Shown here piece by piece: positions 6,697 through 14,507 of a stretch of 29,458 nucleotides of DNA. Position 1 is the first letter of the stretch. Every line of letters starts with the position of its first letter. The DNA comes from CAZSHG01 sp964606695 [NCBI: uncultured bacterium] (lineage in GTDB: Bacteria; UBP14; UBA6098): positions 1-29,458 of the forward strand of contig CAZSHG010000035.1 in assembly GCA_964606695.1 (NCBI GenBank), given 5' to 3'. The position numbers and the translations under genes are program-made. Under the pieces are notes generated by a model. The model had not been told where the DNA came from. It made no database searches and saw nothing but the letters and a program-made list of their open reading frames with translations.

Positions 6697-6726
6697 CTAC
6701 TCAACGACCGGTGGACACAGAGCCTG

Positions 6727-6796
6727 CGGTGTCCTGAGCCTGTCGAAGGGGCGAAGTGTCTTTGATATTGAAAGGCTTCGACAGGCTCAGGCACCG
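6727..6796. repeat. REP-like inverted repeat (CCTGAGCCTGTCGAAG type)
   Basis: The left arm CCTGAGCCTGTCGAAG (6733-6748) and right arm CTTCGACAGGCTCAGG (6776-6791) are perfect complements of 16 bp. They extend outward through CGGTG/CACCG with one extra T on the left. The loop is 27 bases. This word is a common dispersed palindrome in many bacterial genomes. It lies between divergent genes, so it is unlikely to be a terminator for either. Confidence 0.85.
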
Positions 6797-6932
6797 TTGT
6801 ATCGAAGCCGCATTGCGGGGAGGGAGGCGAGGTTCGAGGAATCGTCGCCCGCCGCAGAATCGGATAGAGGGGAAAATGAATGTTTGCGAAAACGCGCGGT
6901 GGGGCATATATTTGTGTTAGCAAGGAGATTTT

Positions 6933-8363
6933 ATGAGAGATAAGATTATAATCATTGCGTTTATTTTTTGCACGGCGTTACTGACCGCGACGATTGTTCC
7001 TGTCGCGGACGAGCCGGAGTTGCAGGCGGCGGTGGCGGCGCTGTCCTCGGGCGATACGCTTGTGCTGGAGGCCGGGACTTACGATCTGACATGGGCGCTC
7101 TGGCTGGACGGCGGCCTGGATAATGTCGCGATAATCGGCGCGGGGCGCGACGCCACGGTTATTCGCGGTCCGGGGATGTCGGTCGATGACCCGGAAGTCC
7201 CGCATCTGATTTGGGTCGGCGACGTCAGGCACTTTCTAATCGCGGATCTGACCCTGCGCGACGTCTATTATCACCCGCTACAATTTTCCACCGGCGACGG
7301 AGCTTTCGCGCCCCATATCGACAACGTCCGCATAATCGATTCGGGGGAGCAATTCATCAAAGTCTCCACCGGCGTGGGTCTGACCGAGTATTGCGATTCC
7401 GGGATCGTAGAGAATTGCGTCTTCGAATACACGGACAGGGCACGGTCGGGCTACACCAACGCGGTCGATATCCTCGCCACCGGCTTTTGGATTATCCGCG
7501 ATAACCTTTTTCTGCGAATTCGCGGGCCAGTGGGCGAGCTTGCCGGTCCGACCGTCCTGGCATGGCAGAATTCGATACACACGACTGTGGAACGAAACGT
7601 CTTCATCGAGTGCGACATAGGAATCGGGATGGGCAACCCCGCCGGCCCGGGAATTTACGCCCGCGACGGCGAGACGGTTTACGACAACCAGAACGCTATC
7701 GTGAAGAACAATTTCATTTATCGGACGGAATCGGGCGACGTGGGAATCAGCCTCAACCGTGCACGGGACGCGGAAGTTCACCACAATACCGTCGTCCTGA
7801 ACGGCACCTTTCCGTGGGATATCGAGTATCGATACAGCTCGACCAACGCCTCCATTTACAATAATCTCTGCGACAGCGGGATTCTCTCCCGCGACGGCGG
7901 CGCGGCGGATCTGGGCGGCAATATTATCACTGCCGACGAGAGCTGGTTCGTCGATGCACCCTCCGGGAATCTGCATCTCATATCGGGCACGGACGCCGAG
8001 AACGCGGCGGTTGCGATACCCGCCGGAAATCTCATCGAGGATATTGACCGCGAAAGCCGCCCCTACGGCTCCGCTTCCGATGTCGGCGCGGACGAGTATA
8101 TGCCCGGCACTTCCATTTTCGATGTCTCCGCCGAGACGATGGAAACCCTCGGCTATCTGGGTTTCTCCGACGGTAAAATGTTCTGGATAGGGGAGGTTAT
8201 GCCCGAACGATTGGATATCTACGACCTCACAGGAAGACGCGTGTTGTCGGGCGCGACTGCAAACGTTCTTGGGAATGCCGACAAATTGCCGACTGGAATT
8301 TATCTCTATCGTTTCGATTCTCATGGAAGAGAAGCTGGCGGACGGATTGTTGTGGTGAGGTAA
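6933..8363 (+). CDS. Secreted parallel beta-helix protein with FlgD/T9SS-like C-terminal domain
   Basis: The 476-aa protein starts with a signal peptide (MRDKIIIIAFIFCTALLTAT), followed by the start of a right-handed beta-helix fold: ELQAAVAAL, GDTLVLEAGTY, NVAIIGAGRDATVIRG. Residues 110-340 show successive helix coils with repeated short strands and Asn/Asp turns (VENCVFEY, IIRDNLFLR, VERNVFIEC, VKNNFIYR, VHHNTVVLNG, IYNNLCD), as in pectate-lyase-like and other polysaccharide-acting proteins. The last ~70 residues carry RLDIYDLTGRRVLSG at 426 and LPTGIYLYRF, a FlgD/type IX secretion sorting-like domain. GGAG stands 7 bases before the ATG. Substrate or catalytic residues cannot be assigned; it may be a polysaccharide lyase or a non-catalytic surface protein. 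Confidence 0.85.
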   Translation: MRDKIIIIAFIFCTALLTATIVPVADEPELQAAVAALSSGDTLVLEAGTYDLTWALWLDGGLDNVAIIGAGRDATVIRGPGMSVDDPEVPHLIWVGDVRHFLIADLTLRDVYYHPLQFSTGDGAFAPHIDNVRIIDSGEQFIKVSTGVGLTEYCDSGIVENCVFEYTDRARSGYTNAVDILATGFWIIRDNLFLRIRGPVGELAGPTVLAWQNSIHTTVERNVFIECDIGIGMGNPAGPGIYARDGETVYDNQNAIVKNNFIYRTESGDVGISLNRARDAEVHHNTVVLNGTFPWDIEYRYSSTNASIYNNLCDSGILSRDGGAADLGGNIITADESWFVDAPSGNLHLISGTDAENAAVAIPAGNLIEDIDRESRPYGSASDVGADEYMPGTSIFDVSAETMETLGYLGFSDGKMFWIGEVMPERLDIYDLTGRRVLSGATANVLGNADKLPTGIYLYRFDSHGREAGGRIVVVR

Positions 8364-8394
8364 GGAGGGCCTGCAAAGCCGTTTTGGTTAAATC

Positions 8395-8428
8395 CAGTCA
8401 TTGCGAGGGTTTACACCCGAAGCAGTCT
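8395..8428. repeat. REP-like sequence (CATTGCGAGG...GAAGCAGTC type)
   Basis: The sequence CATTGCGAGGG, a short centre and ACCCGAAGCAGTC form an imperfect inverted repeat around GGGT/ACCC. This resembles a widespread dispersed bacterial repeat. It starts about 30 bases after the beta-helix stop codon. Confidence 0.55.
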
Positions 8429-8470
8429 TTTCGAATAATGGAAGTCAGCCATCGAATAGGACACCGCCAC

Positions 8471-8487
8471 TGCACAATTTTTGTGCA
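8471..8487. promoter_or_regulatory. 17-bp perfect palindrome
   Basis: TGCACAA, a TTT centre and TTGTGCA. The symmetric arms with short centre resemble an operator half-site pair, but no gene starts immediately downstream. Role unknown. Confidence 0.35.
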
Positions 8488-8537
8488 AATATGCGTAAGT
8501 CGATGTGGCTCAGGCTTTTGCCTTAGTCCTGTGTGCG

Positions 8538-8672
8538 TTTGACCGAGTCCTTCTTCCGTTTGACCGACCCCTGTCAACTTTTTACCGACTTTTTTTCGAA
8601 TTTACCCGACCCTTCCCTCGGTTTTACCGACCTTTCATTCGATTTTACCGACCCGGAACCCGATTTTATCGA
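8538..8672. repeat. Array of seven TTTKACCGA boxes at exact 21-bp spacing
   Basis: Boxes begin at 8538, 8559, 8580, 8601, 8622, 8643 and 8664: TTTGACCGA twice, TTTTACCGA three times, and the variants TTTACCCGA and TTTTATCGA. The 12-bp spacers between them are all different, so the boxes are conserved while the rest has drifted. All boxes fall on one face of the helix. Same period and box number as the array at 786-918. Confidence 0.85.
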
Positions 8673-8697
8673 GCAGAATTCGGTCGAATTCACGAGC

Positions 8698-8722
8698 AGG
8701 CGGGTTTCAAACCTGCCCCTAA
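8698..8722. repeat. REP-like palindrome related to those in the RAYT gene
   Basis: Arms AGGCGGGTTT (8698-8707) and AAACCTGCCC (8709-8718) around a single central base, followed by CTAAGG. The plan matches the palindromes inside the transposase gene: GGGT-Y-T, one base, A-R-ACC, and a CCCTA edge. It is probably a dispersed copy of the same family. One arm position mismatches. Confidence 0.7.
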
Positions 8723-8768
8723 GGCAAATTTATTTCAATCAACGAAGGACGCGACAATTGAGAAATAT

Positions 8769-9626
8769 TTAAAACCCGCAAAAATTATTCTTAGTTGTCC
8801 AATTTCTCTCGATTAATTCGACCTTAATGGTTATTTCGCAATCGTCTTCGCCACTATTTCCATCATCTTCGCCATTGTAACTTCGAATAAATGGGAACGT
8901 ATCTTCTTTGGTATTAAAAAGAATTGCCAACGGTTTCGAACTAGCGATCGGATTACAATCGACTGTATCATCAGCGGAAGGAAAATCGTAGTCCATCACT
9001 AAAACACCGACTATAAATTCATGAAGAGAATCTTCGACATCGTATTTGAAACCTCCAATATTGTCTAATTCACAATAATCTTCCCAATAGCCAGATGTTG
9101 GGATTCGATTTTCTGATGTTCCACCACTTATCGGATAAAAAGCAATGAAGAAATAAGGATCGCCGCAACCAAAACCGTCAAGAACTGCCCCTGCCTCTTC
9201 CTCATAATGTGTAATCGTTACCTGAATGGCACCGTTTCCACTAGGCCAAAAATCCCACAGGCTATTTATTGTTATTGCCTCTGAAATCGCGATGTTATCA
9301 TTAGTATCATATGCTTTTGCCACTACGCTATGAGCACCTTCTGAAAAAGAAGAAAAGTCAATTTCGAATGAATACGGAGAATTTGTATCTGTCGAGATAA
9401 CGGAACCATCAACGAGTAACTCCACTTTGGAAACAGCTTCATTATCAGTAGCTTCGACCGTAATAGTCGTAATTCCGGAAGTCGAATAACCACTTGCTGG
9501 GCTTGTTATCGTTACAGATGGCGCTTGCGTATCATTTGAAGGATTTGTTCCGTTATCATCGTCGTTGGAACAACCAAAGATGAAAATCATTCCAGATACG
9601 ATAAAACATAAAAAGTTCTTTTTCAT
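8769..9626 (-). CDS. Lipoprotein with a bacterial Ig-like domain
   Basis: The 285-aa protein has a lipoprotein signal peptide: MKKNFLC, a hydrophobic core, and IFGC with the lipidated Cys at 19. An acidic Asn/Asp linker follows. Residues 35-121 form an Ig-like domain of the PF17957-like type (APSVTITSPASG, VEATDNEAVSKVELLVDG, GAHSVVAKAYD). Residues 132-285 are rich in acidic and aromatic residues (QVTITHYEEE, GCGDPYFFIAFYPISGG, FIVGVLVMDYDFPSADD). The DPYFFI start and strand pattern recall a C2-type beta sandwich, but that is a guess. Ser at +2 favours the outer membrane. AGGAGAG stands 4 bases before the ATG. A promoter-like sequence lies at 9745-9773. Confidence 0.8.
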   Translation of the reverse strand: MKKNFLCFIVSGMIFIFGCSNDDDNGTNPSNDTQAPSVTITSPASGYSTSGITTITVEATDNEAVSKVELLVDGSVISTDTNSPYSFEIDFSSFSEGAHSVVAKAYDTNDNIAISEAITINSLWDFWPSGNGAIQVTITHYEEEAGAVLDGFGCGDPYFFIAFYPISGGTSENRIPTSGYWEDYCELDNIGGFKYDVEDSLHEFIVGVLVMDYDFPSADDTVDCNPIASSKPLAILFNTKEDTFPFIRSYNGEDDGNSGEDDCEITIKVELIERNWTTKNNFCGF

Positions 9627-9744
9627 TTTCTCTCTCCTTATTTTGACGCCCCGCGCCGTTTTATTTCCTCAAATCCTGCCTGCGTTGTCTTTCCGCTGGC
9701 TGGCTTCTTGTTATCGATATTTGAATCTTCTGCGTTCATACCGC

Positions 9745-9773
9745 AATATCTGGTGCGAATTTGGGAATGTCAA
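9745..9773 (-). promoter_or_regulatory. Probable promoter of the lipoprotein gene
   Basis: On the minus strand a perfect TTGACA (9773-9768) is separated by 17 bases from GATATT (9750-9745). It lies between the pruA terminator and the lipoprotein start, giving a leader of about 110 bases. Confidence 0.5.
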
Positions 9774-9790
9774 GCAAAAAAGCGAATCGC

Positions 9791-9825
9791 AAAAAAAACC
9801 GGAGAGCCTTAACAGCCCTCCGGTT
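9791..9825 (-). terminator. Rho-independent terminator of pruA
   Basis: On the minus strand the stem AACCGGAGGGC pairs with GCTCTCCGGTT (one G-U) around a 7-base loop, and the RNA continues into a run of U (eight A on the plus strand at 9791-9798). It stands 26 bases after the pruA stop. The G-U pair is an A-C mismatch on the other strand, so it points to minus-strand termination. Confidence 0.9.
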
Positions 9826-9850
9826 GCGTGTTCTCCGCTGTCGGTCGCGT

Positions 9851-11476
9851 TTATCCAAGGAAGGGGTATCTGTAGTCCTTCGCCGGAACGAAGGTCTCTT
9901 TTACCGTGCGGGTGCTTACCCAGCGGGTCAGGTTGGCTTTGCTTCCAGCTTTGTCGTTGGTGCCGGAGGCTCTTCCGCCGCCGAAAGGCTGTTGCCCCAC
10001 AACCGCGCCGGTGGGTTTGTCGTTGATGTAGAAATTACCCGCCGAATTGCGAAGGGCGACGATGGCCGTGTTCACCGCGTATCTGTCGATTCCGAAAATC
10101 GCGCCGGTGAGGGCGTAAGGGCTGGTCTTGTCGCAGATTTCCAGCGTCTCCTCGTATTTCGCCGGGTCGTAGGCGTAAACTGTCAGCACGGGGCCGAATA
10201 TCTCTTCCTTCATCGTGCGGAATTTGGGGTCTGTTGTGAGGACGATTGTCGGTTCGATGAAGAAACCCTTCAAGTCGTCGTAGTTGCCGCCGGCGATAAT
10301 CTCAGCGTCGTCGGCGTTCTTTGCGTAATCGATGTAGCTACTGATAGAATCGAAAGCGCTTTTGTCGATGACGGCGTTTATGAAGTTGCCGAAATCTTCC
10401 ACGGCGCCCATTTTCATGGATTTGACAGCATCGATGAGTTTATCTCGAACGGCCGGCCAGATATTCGATGGAATATATGCTCTACTTGCCGCCGAACACT
10501 TCTGTCCTTGATATTCAAAGGCTCCGCGGGCGAGAGCGGTCGCCAGCTGTTCGATATTCGACGATTCGTGCGCGAAGATGAAATCCTTGCCGCCGGTTTC
10601 ACCTACGATACGCGGGTAGGATTTGTATTCCTTGATATTGTCGCCGATTGTCTTCCACATGTTCTGGAAAACGGCGGTGCTTCCGGTGAAATGGATTCCC
10701 GCCAGATTTGGGTCGTCCATGACTTTCGGCCCGACCTGGCTTCCGGAACCGGGGATGAAGTTGATGACGCCGTCCGGTAAACCGGCTTCCTGCCATAGCT
10801 TCATCAGGAAATAGGCGCTGTAAACGGCGCTGGAGGCAGGTTTCCAGAGGGAGACATTGCCCATCAGTGCAGGAGCAGTCGGCAGATTTCCCGCAATCGA
10901 TGTGAAGTTGAAGGGCGTAACCGCGAAGACGAAGCCCTCCAGGGGGCGGTATTCGACGTAGTTCCACATGCCCTTGTTGCTGTCAGGCTGTTCTTCGTAT
11001 AATTGCATTGCGTAGTAGGAATTGAAGCGCCAGAAGTCGATGAGTTCGCATGCCGAATCGATTTCCGCCTGGAAGGGATTCTTGCTCTGGCCCAGCATGG
11101 TCGCGGCGTTCAATTTATCGCGCCATGGTCCTGCCAGAAGTTCCGCGGCTTTCATGAAAATCGAAACGCGCGCTTCCCAGGGCGTTTCCGCCCATTCTTT
11201 ACGAGCTTCCAGTGCAGTCGCGATTGCCAGTTGAACCTCGTCCGCACCTGCCTTATGATATTTGCCGAGCAGGTGGCTGTGTTCGTGCGGCGGGCGGCAT
11301 TCGCCCATGTTGCCCGTCTTAATCTCTTTGCCACCGATAATCACTGGAATTTCGATTTCCCGTGATTTCAGATCGGAAAGGGTGTTTTTAAGGGATTTCG
11401 TTTCCGGATTCCCCGGTGCGTAGGATTTTACCGGTTCGTTCGCGGGTTTCGGGACTTTGAGCTTTCCGTTAAACAT
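9851..11476 (-). CDS. pruA: L-glutamate gamma-semialdehyde (1-pyrroline-5-carboxylate) dehydrogenase
   Basis: NAD-dependent aldehyde dehydrogenase that oxidises glutamate semialdehyde, the hydrolysed form of pyrroline-5-carboxylate, to glutamate: the second step of proline breakdown. The 541-aa length fits the single-function P5CDH type. Visible marks are TPFNFTSIAGNLPTAPALMGN (near 187-207), the cofactor-loop GSTA, the general-base Glu293 in VGETGGKDF, the catalytic Cys327 in GQKCSAASRAY, and the C-terminal QPFGGGRASGTNDKAG. Two in-frame ATGs are possible. The one at 11476 lies 6 bases after AAAGG, whereas the one at 11482 touches it, so I chose the shorter form. No proline dehydrogenase gene is adjacent. 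The gene has its own terminator at 9791-9825 and is divergent from the kinase operon. Confidence 0.95.
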   Translation of the reverse strand: MFNGKLKVPKPANEPVKSYAPGNPETKSLKNTLSDLKSREIEIPVIIGGKEIKTGNMGECRPPHEHSHLLGKYHKAGADEVQLAIATALEARKEWAETPWEARVSIFMKAAELLAGPWRDKLNAATMLGQSKNPFQAEIDSACELIDFWRFNSYYAMQLYEEQPDSNKGMWNYVEYRPLEGFVFAVTPFNFTSIAGNLPTAPALMGNVSLWKPASSAVYSAYFLMKLWQEAGLPDGVINFIPGSGSQVGPKVMDDPNLAGIHFTGSTAVFQNMWKTIGDNIKEYKSYPRIVGETGGKDFIFAHESSNIEQLATALARGAFEYQGQKCSAASRAYIPSNIWPAVRDKLIDAVKSMKMGAVEDFGNFINAVIDKSAFDSISSYIDYAKNADDAEIIAGGNYDDLKGFFIEPTIVLTTDPKFRTMKEEIFGPVLTVYAYDPAKYEETLEICDKTSPYALTGAIFGIDRYAVNTAIVALRNSAGNFYINDKPTGAVVGQQPFGGGRASGTNDKAGSKANLTRWVSTRTVKETFVPAKDYRYPFLG

Positions 11477-11518
11477 TATCATCCTTTCGTTTATGTTATT
11501 TTAGAACTAACGGAAAAC

Positions 11519-11546
11519 AATATATAACTGGTTCGCTTTCAATCAA
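11519..11546 (-). promoter_or_regulatory. Probable promoter of pruA
   Basis: On the minus strand TTGATT (11546-11541), 16 bases, then TATATT (11524-11519). It lies about 45 bases upstream of the pruA start. It shares the 200-bp divergent region with the kinase promoter. Confidence 0.45.
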
Positions 11547-11600
11547 GAATAAATCGTTAAAAAAGTGCAAATCGACGTCAAAACATTTTTTTCGCTAAAT

Positions 11601-11629
11601 TTGACATTCGATATTATTATCAATATAAT
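11601..11629 (+). promoter_or_regulatory. Consensus sigma-70 type promoter of the kinase operon
   Basis: Perfect TTGACA (11601-11606), 17-base spacer, perfect TATAAT (11624-11629), in AT-rich surroundings. Predicted transcript start near 11636, about 46 bases before the kinase ATG. A perfect consensus is notable for a regulatory gene. Confidence 0.8.
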
Positions 11630-11681
11630 TAATCATAATGGTCTAAACTACGTGGATATTTACAAGAGGAATATATAAGAA

Positions 11682-13322
11682 ATGCCGTTAGAGAAACCTT
11701 CAGAGAGCCAGACCGACCGAAACCTAAAAGAAATAATTCCGATACTCCAGAAATTACGGAACGCTCAAACTCCCGGAGCCAAGTTCGAGCTATTAGCCGA
11801 AGGGATACACTCTGTAGGATGGCAAAGAGTGCATTTATATGTGATGGACTTCGACGAGGGCGATCTGAAATCTGCGGCAACAAGGGGTTTGAATGACGAG
11901 GATAGAGAATTTCTATTAAATAACCCCCTTTATCTCAAAGACGTAGAACGTATGCTAATGCCTCAATACGATGAATATAAAATAGGCAGAAGCTACTATT
12001 TCCCTCATAATAGCGAAGACGATTACATCCATGAAAAAAGGACTACCGCTCTCATCAGCGACAAAGAAGCTAAAATGTCGGATGGATGGCATCCCGAAGA
12101 CCTTCTTTTTTTTCCCATTATCGATATTTACGGTAAGATAATAGGGGTTGTATCCGTGGATGATCCCGTCTCCGGCGAGAAACCGACCGAGGAAAGTTTG
12201 GCGATAGTCGAGCTGTTAATCGACTACGCCACAGCTATTCTCACCGAAACCGAGTTTCAGGACTATTTCAGCAAAACGAGGGGACTGATATCCCGGCTTT
12301 TTGATCTATCTCCGGCGATGATATTCGTTATGGATGAGGACAGCAAGATCATCGACACAAACGATTCCGTATCGAAACACCTGGGCTATATGCCCTCCGA
12401 TCTCATCAACCGGCCGGAATCGTCAGTTTTTTCATCGGATATCGAATTTGAAGAGATGGTATCCATAAGAAGAAACGGTGTTTATAACGGCGAACTCCTT
12501 CTCTCAAAGAAAGACGGCACGGATTTATGGGGATATGCCAGTAGCGTGCCCGTTTTCGATGCCGAGGGCAAAGTAGATGGATATATAACTTCTATTGTCG
12601 ATATAACCGAATCCAAGCAGTTACAAAGATATCTAATCAGGGCCGAGAAGCTGGCCGGTATAGGCGTCCTCGCGAGTGGCATCGCGCATGAAATAAATAA
12701 CCCGCTTTACGCTATCCTCGGTCTGGCAGAGGAAATTTTGGCGGATGAGGACACGCCGGAAAAAATAAAGGTGATGGTCGAGGAAATCCTGGATTATACC
12801 GAGGAAGCCGCTGGCACGGTCAAGAACCTATCCACCTATGCATATTCAGCAAAAAAGGAATCGACGAGTTCAGTCGATTTGAATGAAGTTATAACGAACG
12901 CGATCCATATTATCGAGCGATCCTCTACGGCGCAGGGGGTTATTTTCGATCTCGACCTGGCTCAAATCCCCGAAGTCCAAGCGTCAACCGGCGAAATAAC
13001 ACAGGTATTTACGAACGTGCTATCCAACGCGGTCGATGCGCTTAAAAAGGGTGGAGTTGTATCCGTCAGGTCGCGTTTGGTCGGAAATAATGTCGAATGC
13101 AGAATTCGCGATACCGGCCCCGGTATCCCTGAGGAAATCAGGGACAGAATCTTCGATCCGTTTTTCACTACGAAAGAAGTAGGGCAAGGAACCGGGCTGG
13201 GTTTATATGTCTGTTACAGGATTTTGACCAAACATCGAGGCTCTATAATCGTGGAAAACACATCGCAAAAGGGAACGTGTTTTCTAATAACCATTCCGAT
13301 ATCGACTAATGGAACAGAATAA
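11682..13322 (+). CDS. Soluble hybrid-sensor histidine kinase, GAF-PAS-HisKA-HATPase
   Basis: 546 aa, without signal peptide or membrane helices, so a cytoplasmic sensor. Residues 13-190 form a GAF-type sensor domain ([40 protein letters not shown]). Residues 205-312 are a PAS domain ([20 protein letters not shown] ... [11 protein letters not shown]). The phosphorylated His is H336 in [12 protein letters not shown]. The ATPase domain has the N-box [12 protein letters not shown] (443-454), G1 DTGPGIP (477-483), F-box FDPFFTTK (491-498) and G2 GTGLGLYV (503-510). All key residues are present. The 3' end overlaps the HD-GYP regulator gene by 14 bases, so that protein is the likely partner. The ligand is unknown. 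The Shine-Dalgarno sequence is weak. Confidence 0.93.
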   Translation: MPLEKPSESQTDRNLKEIIPILQKLRNAQTPGAKFELLAEGIHSVGWQRVHLYVMDFDEGDLKSAATRGLNDEDREFLLNNPLYLKDVERMLMPQYDEYKIGRSYYFPHNSEDDYIHEKRTTALISDKEAKMSDGWHPEDLLFFPIIDIYGKIIGVVSVDDPVSGEKPTEESLAIVELLIDYATAILTETEFQDYFSKTRGLISRLFDLSPAMIFVMDEDSKIIDTNDSVSKHLGYMPSDLINRPESSVFSSDIEFEEMVSIRRNGVYNGELLLSKKDGTDLWGYASSVPVFDAEGKVDGYITSIVDITESKQLQRYLIRAEKLAGIGVLASGIAHEINNPLYAILGLAEEILADEDTPEKIKVMVEEILDYTEEAAGTVKNLSTYAYSAKKESTSSVDLNEVITNAIHIIERSSTAQGVIFDLDLAQIPEVQASTGEITQVFTNVLSNAVDALKKGGVVSVRSRLVGNNVECRIRDTGPGIPEEIRDRIFDPFFTTKEVGQGTGLGLYVCYRILTKHRGSIIVENTSQKGTCFLITIPISTNGTE

Positions 13323-14379
13323 GGCAAAAATACTTGTTCTCGACGACGAGGAACGCGTCCGCAAGATAATAAGTATGCAACTCGAACGCGAGGGCTACGA
13401 GGTCAAACAGGTAGATGGCGGCGAAAAGGCAATCGAAGAACTTAAGAACGGCGGTCCATTCGATCTGATGATTTCGGATATTAAAATGCCAGGCACTAAC
13501 GGCATGGACGTCCTCAAATTCGCCGTCGAAAAAGTTCCACTAATGCCCGTTATTATGCTCACTGGTGTCGTCAATGTCGAGACCGCGGTCAGCGTTATGC
13601 GATCCGGGGCTTTCGATTATTTGATAAAACCCATTACGCGAAAAGAACTGATCCCGACGGTCGAAAAGGGGCTCGCATATGGAAGATTAGTCCAGTATAA
13701 CCGCCGCCTCGAACTGGAAAACAAAGCATATCAGGAGGAACTCGAAGAACAGGTCGAGGAAAGGACGCGAGAATTATCTGAAGCCCTTAACCAGCTCCGG
13801 AAGATTCACATGGACACGGTGCGAATCCTATCCGGTGCTATAGAGGAAAAGGATCCGTATATTCGAGGCCATTCCAACAGATGTAGAATCATGGCTCATC
13901 ATATCGCCGAAGCAATGGGCTTTTCCCCGCGAGAACTGGATATGCTCGATTTCGGGTCGCTTCTCCACGATATAGGTAAAATAGCAATCGATAGCCGTAT
14001 TTTAAATAAACCCGCCCTCCTCAATCCCGACGAGATGAAGCTTGTTCAGACGCATCCTCTTATCGGCGAGAGAATTGTCAGCAAGGTAAGCTATTTCTCG
14101 GATATCGTCCCGATGATCCGGTGGCACCATGAAAGATGGGACGGGAAGGGTTACCCCGACGGCCTGAAGGGTGACGAAATACCGATAACGTCCAGGATAC
14201 TCAGTATTGTCGATTCCTACGACGCGATGACCTCGGACAGAGCGTATCGACTTGCATTGTCATCCAAGAAGGCTCTCGAAACGATTCGCGAGGAAGCGGG
14301 ACAACAATTCGACACGGAAATTGTCGAGATATTCTTACAGGAAAAAACATACGAGTTAATTCACGACTTTAGCTTGTGA
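13309..14379 (+). CDS. Response regulator with HD-GYP phosphodiesterase domain (RpfG-like)
   Basis: 356 aa. The N-terminal receiver domain has the acidic pair D12-D13, phospho-acceptor D57 in MISDIKMP, T85 and K107. A coiled coil (residues 130-165, ENKAYQEELEEQVEERTREL) links it to an HD-GYP domain with H188, H220-D221 in LLHDIGKI, H249, H273-H274 and DGKGYP at 278-283. HD-GYP proteins hydrolyse cyclic di-GMP, some also cGAMP-type dinucleotides. The metal ligands and GYP motif are intact, so the enzyme is probably active. Its output would lower second messenger when the overlapping GAF-PAS kinase is active, with effects on surface attachment or motility inferred only from family knowledge. 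Confidence 0.93.
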   Translation: MEQNKAKILVLDDEERVRKIISMQLEREGYEVKQVDGGEKAIEELKNGGPFDLMISDIKMPGTNGMDVLKFAVEKVPLMPVIMLTGVVNVETAVSVMRSGAFDYLIKPITRKELIPTVEKGLAYGRLVQYNRRLELENKAYQEELEEQVEERTRELSEALNQLRKIHMDTVRILSGAIEEKDPYIRGHSNRCRIMAHHIAEAMGFSPRELDMLDFGSLLHDIGKIAIDSRILNKPALLNPDEMKLVQTHPLIGERIVSKVSYFSDIVPMIRWHHERWDGKGYPDGLKGDEIPITSRILSIVDSYDAMTSDRAYRLALSSKKALETIREEAGQQFDTEIVEIFLQEKTYELIHDFSL

Positions 14380-14382
14380 AAT

Positions 14383-14435
14383 AAATCCCCCGGAAAGAGC
14401 TTACTATCCTCTGAAAAATAAGTTTTCCGGGATTT
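14383..14435 (+). terminator. Possible hairpin after the HD-GYP gene
   Basis: AAATCCC-CC-GGAAA (14383-14396) pairs with TTTTCCGGGATTT (14423-14435), leaving a two-base bulge and a loop of about 26 bases. It starts 3 bases after the stop codon. No U-run follows, so termination efficiency is doubtful. Confidence 0.4.
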
Positions 14436-14450
14436 CCCTTCACCCGACCA

Positions 14451-14477
14451 AAATATAATCCACTCTGGATTATATTT
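14451..14477. terminator. AT-rich perfect inverted repeat, 11-bp arms
   Basis: AAATATAATCC (14451-14461), loop ACTCT, GGATTATATTT (14467-14477). It is symmetric, with an A-run on one side and a T-run on the other, so it could act as a terminator of the kinase operon or as an operator upstream of scpA. It lies 60 bases before the likely scpA -10 box. Confidence 0.45.
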
Positions 14478-14507
14478 ATTCAGTAAATCCCTTTTATTTT
14501 AACTTCG

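Larger units (their letters stand above)
6491..6932. other. Divergent intergenic region with REP hairpin
   Basis: This stretch separates the minus-strand restriction operon from the plus-strand beta-helix gene. It contains a possible promoter for the restriction operon (6522-6549), a 46-codon minus-strand open stretch without a normal start codon (6556-6696) and a large REP-type inverted repeat (6727-6796). The Shine-Dalgarno of the beta-helix gene (AAGGAG) is at its right end. Confidence 0.6.
8364..8768. other. Intergenic region with REP fragments and a box array
   Basis: This lies between the 3' ends of the convergent beta-helix and lipoprotein genes. It contains a CATTGCGAGG-type REP-like sequence (8395-8428), a 17-bp palindrome (8471-8487), seven TTTKACCGA boxes at 21-bp spacing (8538-8672) and a relative of the RAYT palindromes (8698-8722). 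The frames open across the array (for example a GTG-started 103-codon frame at 8505-8816) encode heptapeptide repeats such as FYRPFIR and are not called as genes. No canonical terminator is seen for either gene. Confidence 0.6.

Noticed and set aside
7278-8324. 348-codon minus-strand ORF opposite the beta-helix gene
   Set aside because: The plus-strand frame has a signal peptide, a Shine-Dalgarno, beta-helix repeats and a sorting domain; the opposite frame has none and arises from GC-rich codon use.
8505-8816. 103-codon GTG-started ORF of FYRPxxx heptapeptides
   Set aside because: A second frame (8533-8772) is equally open with FTDxxxx repeats, there is no ribosome site and the 3' end overlaps the lipoprotein gene, so coding is not supported.
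9761-10780. 339-codon plus-strand ORF opposite pruA
   Set aside because: It lies across the pruA terminator and the conserved aldehyde dehydrogenase coding sequence and lacks recognisable protein features.
11477-11482. Upstream ATG for pruA two codons earlier
   Set aside because: It directly abuts AAAGG with no spacing, while the ATG at 11476 has a normal 6-base spacing.
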